From assembly GCA_021827545.1 (NCBI GenBank), contig JAKAVH010000124.1, positions 1-9,452 of the forward strand: a stretch of DNA of 9,452 nt. Reading direction: 5' to 3'. The translations under genes and the position numbers were made by a program. Each line of letters begins with the position of its first letter. The first letter of the stretch is position 1. Source of the stretch: Thermoplasmata archaeon. Its GTDB lineage: Archaea; Thermoplasmatota; Thermoplasmata; UBA184. Of this stretch, positions 6,618 through 9,452 are shown piece after piece. Under the pieces are notes generated by a model. That model had not been told where the DNA came from and did not search any database. It was given only the letters and a program-made list of their open reading frames with translations.

Positions 6618-8750
6618 ATGGACGAGGACGCTCCCCCGCCGGGGTCGGTGGTCTCGGTCCGCCGGGTTCCCCACACCTCGATCGTCCGGGTGCTGGTCGA
6701 CTCGTTCAAGCTGTTCCGCCCCGGCCAGCAGGTCCGCTCGCCCGTGATGTTCTGCGTCTACGTGCTCTTCCTGTTCCTCGTCGGGATCACGCTCGTGCCC
6801 CGGGTGTTTCCCGACCTCGTCGGCACGTACAACCCGTCGTACTACCTGTGGATCACGGTCATCCTTTTCCTCACCCTCTGGTTCGCGAACGTCTCGACGG
6901 CGATCGCGGAGGCGCAGGGCCGCGCGCGGGCCGACGCGCTGCGGACGATCCGCAGCGGCATCCGGGCCCGTCAGGTGCTGCCGGACGGCACGACCCAGTG
7001 GGTGCCGTCGGACGTCCTCCACGTCGGGGACACCGTCGAGATCCGCCCTGGCGAGCCTGTCCCCATGGACGGGGACGTCACGCAGGGCGCGGCGTTGATC
7101 GACGAGGCGATGATGACCGGCGAGTCCGAGCCGGTCACCCGGGAGAGCGGCGGCGACAAGACGAGCGTGCTCGGGGGCACGCAGGTCCTCCAGGGGACGG
7201 CCCGCATCCGGGTTACGGCCGTGCGGGGCGAGTCGTTCCTCGACCGGCTGATCCGGCTCGTCGAGGGCCAGGGCCGCGAGCCGACCCCGAACGAGCTCGC
7301 GCTCGGGGTGCTGCTCTCGGCGCTGACGGTCGCGCTCTTCACGGTCGTCGTGACGTTCGTCTACCTCGCCCACTTCACCGACATCGTCACGGTCGACCTC
7401 GGGACGATCGTGGCCCTGTTCGTCTGCCTGATGCCGACGACGATCGGCGCGCTCCTGCCCGCGATCGGGATCTCGGGCATCAACCGGACCGCGCGCGCGA
7501 ACGTCATCACGAAGTCCGGTAAGGCCGTCGAGGCGGCCGGAGACCTCGACGTGCTGATCCTCGACAAAACCGGCACGATCACCGTCGGCAACCGCCTCGC
7601 CTCTCAGTTCGTTGCCGCGCCGGGGGTCCCGATGCCCGAGCTGCTCGAGGGGGCGCTCCTCGCCTCGAGCCTGGACGACACGCCCGAGGGCCGCTCGATC
7701 GTCCGACTCGCCGCCCGGCGGAACGCGCCGACGCGCCGGCTCGAGCCCGGGAAGTTCAAGGTCCTGCCGTTCACCGCCGAGCGACGGATGAGCGGGATCA
7801 CCCTCCCCGACGGGGTCGAGGTGTTCAAGGGGTCCCTTCAGGCGATGGAGACCTACGGGGCGGTCCTCCCGCTCGAGCTGCGCCGCGCCGCGGCCGAGGC
7901 GTCGAAGGAGGGGATGACCCCGCTCGCGATCTCGTTCAACCGCCGGGCGATCGGCCTTGTCTTCCTCAAGGACGTGGTGAAGCCGGGGATCCGCGACCGC
8001 CTGCGCGAGCTCAAGACGATGGGGATCCGCACGATCATGTGCACCGGCGACAACCGTCTCACGGCCGCCGCGATCGCCCGCGAGAGCGGGGTCGACGAGT
8101 ACGTCGCCGAGGCGCGACCGGAGTCCAAGCTCTTGCTCATCGATCGGGAGAAGGCGAAGGGCCGTTTGGTCGCCATGACGGGGGACGGGACGAACGACGC
8201 CCCGGCGCTCGCCCGAGCCGACGTGGGCCTCGCGATGAACAGCGGCACGAGCGCCGCGAAGGAGGCCGGCAACATGGTCGACCTCGACAACGATCCCACG
8301 AAGCTGATCGAGGTCGTGTCGATCGGCAAGCAGCTCCTGATCACGCGGGGTGCCCTCACGACGTTCTCGATCACGAACGACGTCGCGAAGTACTTCGCGA
8401 TCATCCCGGCGATCTTCATCGGGTCGGGGTCGGCGACGCTTCCGGGGATCGAGATCATGAACATCCTCGGGATGACGAATCCGCACCTCGCGGTCCTCTC
8501 CGCGCTCCTGTTCAACGGTCTTATCATCCCGATCCTGATCCCGCTCGCGATCGTCGGGGTCCCGTTCCGACCGCGCAGCGCGATCGACCTCCTGCGTCGC
8601 AACCTGATCCTCTACGGGTTCGGCGGGCTCGTGAGCGCGTTCGTCGGGATCAAGCTGCTCTACCTCCTGCTCAGCTACCTCAGTACGACCTCCTTCTCGG
8701 CCCAGGTCGGCGGGATCGTCGGCCACCTGCTCCCGCTCGGAGGCCTATGA
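6618..8750 (+). CDS. kdpB: KdpB, P-type ATPase catalytic subunit of the potassium pump
   Basis: The 710-residue P1A-type ATPase (E. coli 682) hydrolyses ATP to drive K+ uptake with KdpA. Domains in order: two membrane spans (about 42-61 and 75-92), actuator domain with TGES (167-170), spans around 229-250 and 260-285 containing PTTIG (273-277), P-domain with DKTGT (316-320; phosphorylated Asp316), N-domain with PFTAERRMSG (384-393) and FKGS (403-406), hinge TGDN (476-479) and GDGTNDAP (522-529), then C-terminal spans. SITNDVAKYFA (584-594) carries Asp588 and Lys591, equivalent to the E. coli Asp583/Lys586 pair in transmembrane helix 5 that links the KdpA tunnel to the pump site. Ser170 matches E. 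coli Ser162, whose phosphorylation inhibits the pump. All catalytic residues are present. The gene starts directly at the kdpA stop with a good SD and overlaps kdpC by ATGA. Confidence 0.98.
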   Translation: MDEDAPPPGSVVSVRRVPHTSIVRVLVDSFKLFRPGQQVRSPVMFCVYVLFLFLVGITLVPRVFPDLVGTYNPSYYLWITVILFLTLWFANVSTAIAEAQGRARADALRTIRSGIRARQVLPDGTTQWVPSDVLHVGDTVEIRPGEPVPMDGDVTQGAALIDEAMMTGESEPVTRESGGDKTSVLGGTQVLQGTARIRVTAVRGESFLDRLIRLVEGQGREPTPNELALGVLLSALTVALFTVVVTFVYLAHFTDIVTVDLGTIVALFVCLMPTTIGALLPAIGISGINRTARANVITKSGKAVEAAGDLDVLILDKTGTITVGNRLASQFVAAPGVPMPELLEGALLASSLDDTPEGRSIVRLAARRNAPTRRLEPGKFKVLPFTAERRMSGITLPDGVEVFKGSLQAMETYGAVLPLELRRAAAEASKEGMTPLAISFNRRAIGLVFLKDVVKPGIRDRLRELKTMGIRTIMCTGDNRLTAAAIARESGVDEYVAEARPESKLLLIDREKAKGRLVAMTGDGTNDAPALARADVGLAMNSGTSAAKEAGNMVDLDNDPTKLIEVVSIGKQLLITRGALTTFSITNDVAKYFAIIPAIFIGSGSATLPGIEIMNILGMTNPHLAVLSALLFNGLIIPILIPLAIVGVPFRPRSAIDLLRRNLILYGFGGLVSAFVGIKLLYLLLSYLSTTSFSAQVGGIVGHLLPLGGL
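8739..8743 (+). promoter_or_regulatory. Shine-Dalgarno of kdpC inside the end of kdpB
   Basis: GGAGG ends only 3 nt before the kdpC ATG at 8747, which is closer than usual. With the 4-nt ATGA overlap it points to reinitiation by ribosomes finishing kdpB. Confidence 0.55.
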
Positions 8751-9379
8751 GCGCGCCCGCCGCGCCGCCCGCCCCGCGCCCGCCCGCGCGGGTCCATTCG
8801 GCCGCCGGCCACCTGCGGGCGACCGCCGTCGTCCTCGTGCTCGTGGTCCTCGGTGCGGGGGTCGCCTACCCGCTGGTCGTGACCGGGATCGCCGAGCTGA
8901 TCGCCCCGGGGACCGCCAACGGCTCGCTTCTGCACGGCCCGAACGGCACGGTGGTCGGCTCGTCGCTCATCGCCCAGAACCTGAGCGCACCGTACCTCTT
9001 CTGGGCCCGCCCCTCACTCACCGACTACAACATGACGCTCGGAGCCGGTAGTGTCCCCGGCCCGAGCGACCCCGCGCTCCGCAGCCTCCTCAACGAAACC
9101 CTATCGTACATGCGGCTCTATGGCAACCTCAGTGTGAACGCGACGGTGCCGTTCGATTGGGCCGCCCCGTCGGCGTCGTCGCTCGACCCGGACCTAGTCC
9201 CCGAGGCCGTCCTCGTCCAGGTCCCCCGGGTCGCCGCCGCCACGAACCTCTCGATCGCGTTCCTCCAGGGGTTCGTGAACGCGCACATCGTGAACCCGCT
9301 CATCCCGTACCTCGGCGTACCGTTCGTTAACGTCCTTTCGCTCGACCTCGCGCTCCTGCCGCTGATCGGGAAGGCCTGA
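8747..9379 (+). CDS. kdpC: KdpC, accessory subunit of the potassium pump
   Basis: The 210-residue protein has a Pro/Ala-rich cytosolic N-terminus (1-16), one transmembrane helix (about 24-48) ending in AYPLVVTGIAE, and an exported domain with the family landmarks TANGSLL (56-62), GSSLIAQNLSAPYLFWARPS (71-90), SSLDPDL (144-150), QVPRVA (158-163) and NVLSLDLAL (195-203). KdpC bridges KdpA and KdpB and raises the ATP affinity of KdpB. The family is usually about 190 residues, so length is near normal. The external domain holds eight N-x-S/T sequons (Asn58, 66, 78, 95, 116, 127, 131, 167); three match family-conserved positions and five do not occur in E. coli. The start ATG overlaps the kdpB stop; no other plausible start precedes the membrane helix. 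Confidence 0.95.
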   Translation: MSAPAAPPAPRPPARVHSAAGHLRATAVVLVLVVLGAGVAYPLVVTGIAELIAPGTANGSLLHGPNGTVVGSSLIAQNLSAPYLFWARPSLTDYNMTLGAGSVPGPSDPALRSLLNETLSYMRLYGNLSVNATVPFDWAAPSASSLDPDLVPEAVLVQVPRVAAATNLSIAFLQGFVNAHIVNPLIPYLGVPFVNVLSLDLALLPLIGKA

Positions 9380-9381
9380 CG

Positions 9382-9452
9382 ATGTACCGGCGGATCCTCA
9401 TTCCCGTCCAGGAGCCGCCCGAGGTCGAGCCGCTGATCCGCTTCGCGTCGAT
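9382..9452 (+). CDS. Universal stress protein (USP) domain gene, N-terminus only (KdpQ-like by position)
   Basis: Only 23 full codons are visible, reading MYRRILIPVQEPPEVEPLIR and then FAS before the window ends. The MYRRILIPV opening is the first beta strand of the USP fold, in which a nucleotide-binding loop begins right after the strand. The ATG is 2 nt after the kdpC stop with a weak GGGAAGG upstream, so it belongs to the kdp transcript. In Halobacterium salinarum the kdpFABC genes are followed by kdpQ, a USP-type protein affecting Kdp expression, and no KdpD/KdpE is needed there. An equivalent role here is inferred from position alone. It does not resemble the N-terminus of KdpD, which begins with a Walker-type domain. 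It could be a single USP, a tandem USP, or the first domain of a larger protein. Confidence 0.72.
   Translation, partial: MYRRILIPVQEPPEVEPLIRFAS

Noticed and set aside
4772..7522. A 916-codon plus-strand frame across kdpA and kdpB
   Set aside because: It is the +1 shadow of kdpA/kdpB with an Arg/Pro/Gly/Asp-dominated product and no recognisable domain.
4737..8726. A 1329-codon open frame on the minus strand opposite kdpFAB
   Set aside because: It is exactly antisense to well-recognised kdp genes. Its product is dominated by Arg, Asp, Glu, His and Pro with no hydrophobic core, the usual outcome of reading GC-rich codons backwards.
1..9452. tRNA or rRNA genes, CRISPR repeats, insertion sequences or attachment sites
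   Set aside because: I saw no repeat units, transposase motifs, terminal inverted repeats or tRNA-like folds; coding genes fill nearly the whole window.

Overview
The window is a dense, very GC-rich stretch (third codon positions are almost all G or C) of what is most probably an archaeal chromosome. The main evidence is a Hef-type superfamily 2 helicase, an archaeal/eukaryotic-style seryl-tRNA synthetase (TSE rather than bacterial TAE in motif-2-proximal sequence), TATA-like AT islands about 25-38 nt upstream of starts, and a kdp operon that runs into a universal-stress-protein gene as in haloarchaea. A helicase-only Hef and the high GC content would fit an uncultured member of Thermoplasmatota, but that placement is an inference.

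Layout. Bases 1-1443 (minus strand) hold an aldehyde dehydrogenase lacking only its last few residues at the window edge. A 126-nt divergent intergenic region follows. Then, all on the plus strand, come serS (1570-2865), a helicase-only Hef homologue (2983-4692), and the high-affinity potassium pump operon kdpF-kdpA-kdpB-kdpC (4779-9379). Two bases after kdpC a universal-stress-protein gene begins and is cut by the window end. No gap without a gene exceeds 130 nt.

How the genes work together. KdpA is the K+-selective channel-like subunit, KdpB the P-type ATPase, KdpC the single-span accessory subunit with an external domain, and KdpF the 37-residue stabilising peptide. The spacing (15 nt, abutting, 4-nt overlap, 2 nt) indicates one transcript from a promoter in front of kdpF, where a TATA-like box and a small dyad lie. 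No KdpD/KdpE sensor-regulator pair is present in the window; the USP gene sits where Halobacterium has kdpQ. serS and the helicase are housekeeping genes for translation and replication-fork repair and have no evident functional tie to the pump.

I do not see an undescribed multi-gene system here. The most interesting details are departures from the E. coli Kdp pattern in the KdpA filter loops, the density of N-glycosylation sequons in KdpC, the nuclease-less Hef with a PCNA-box-like N-terminus, and the kdp promoter dyad.
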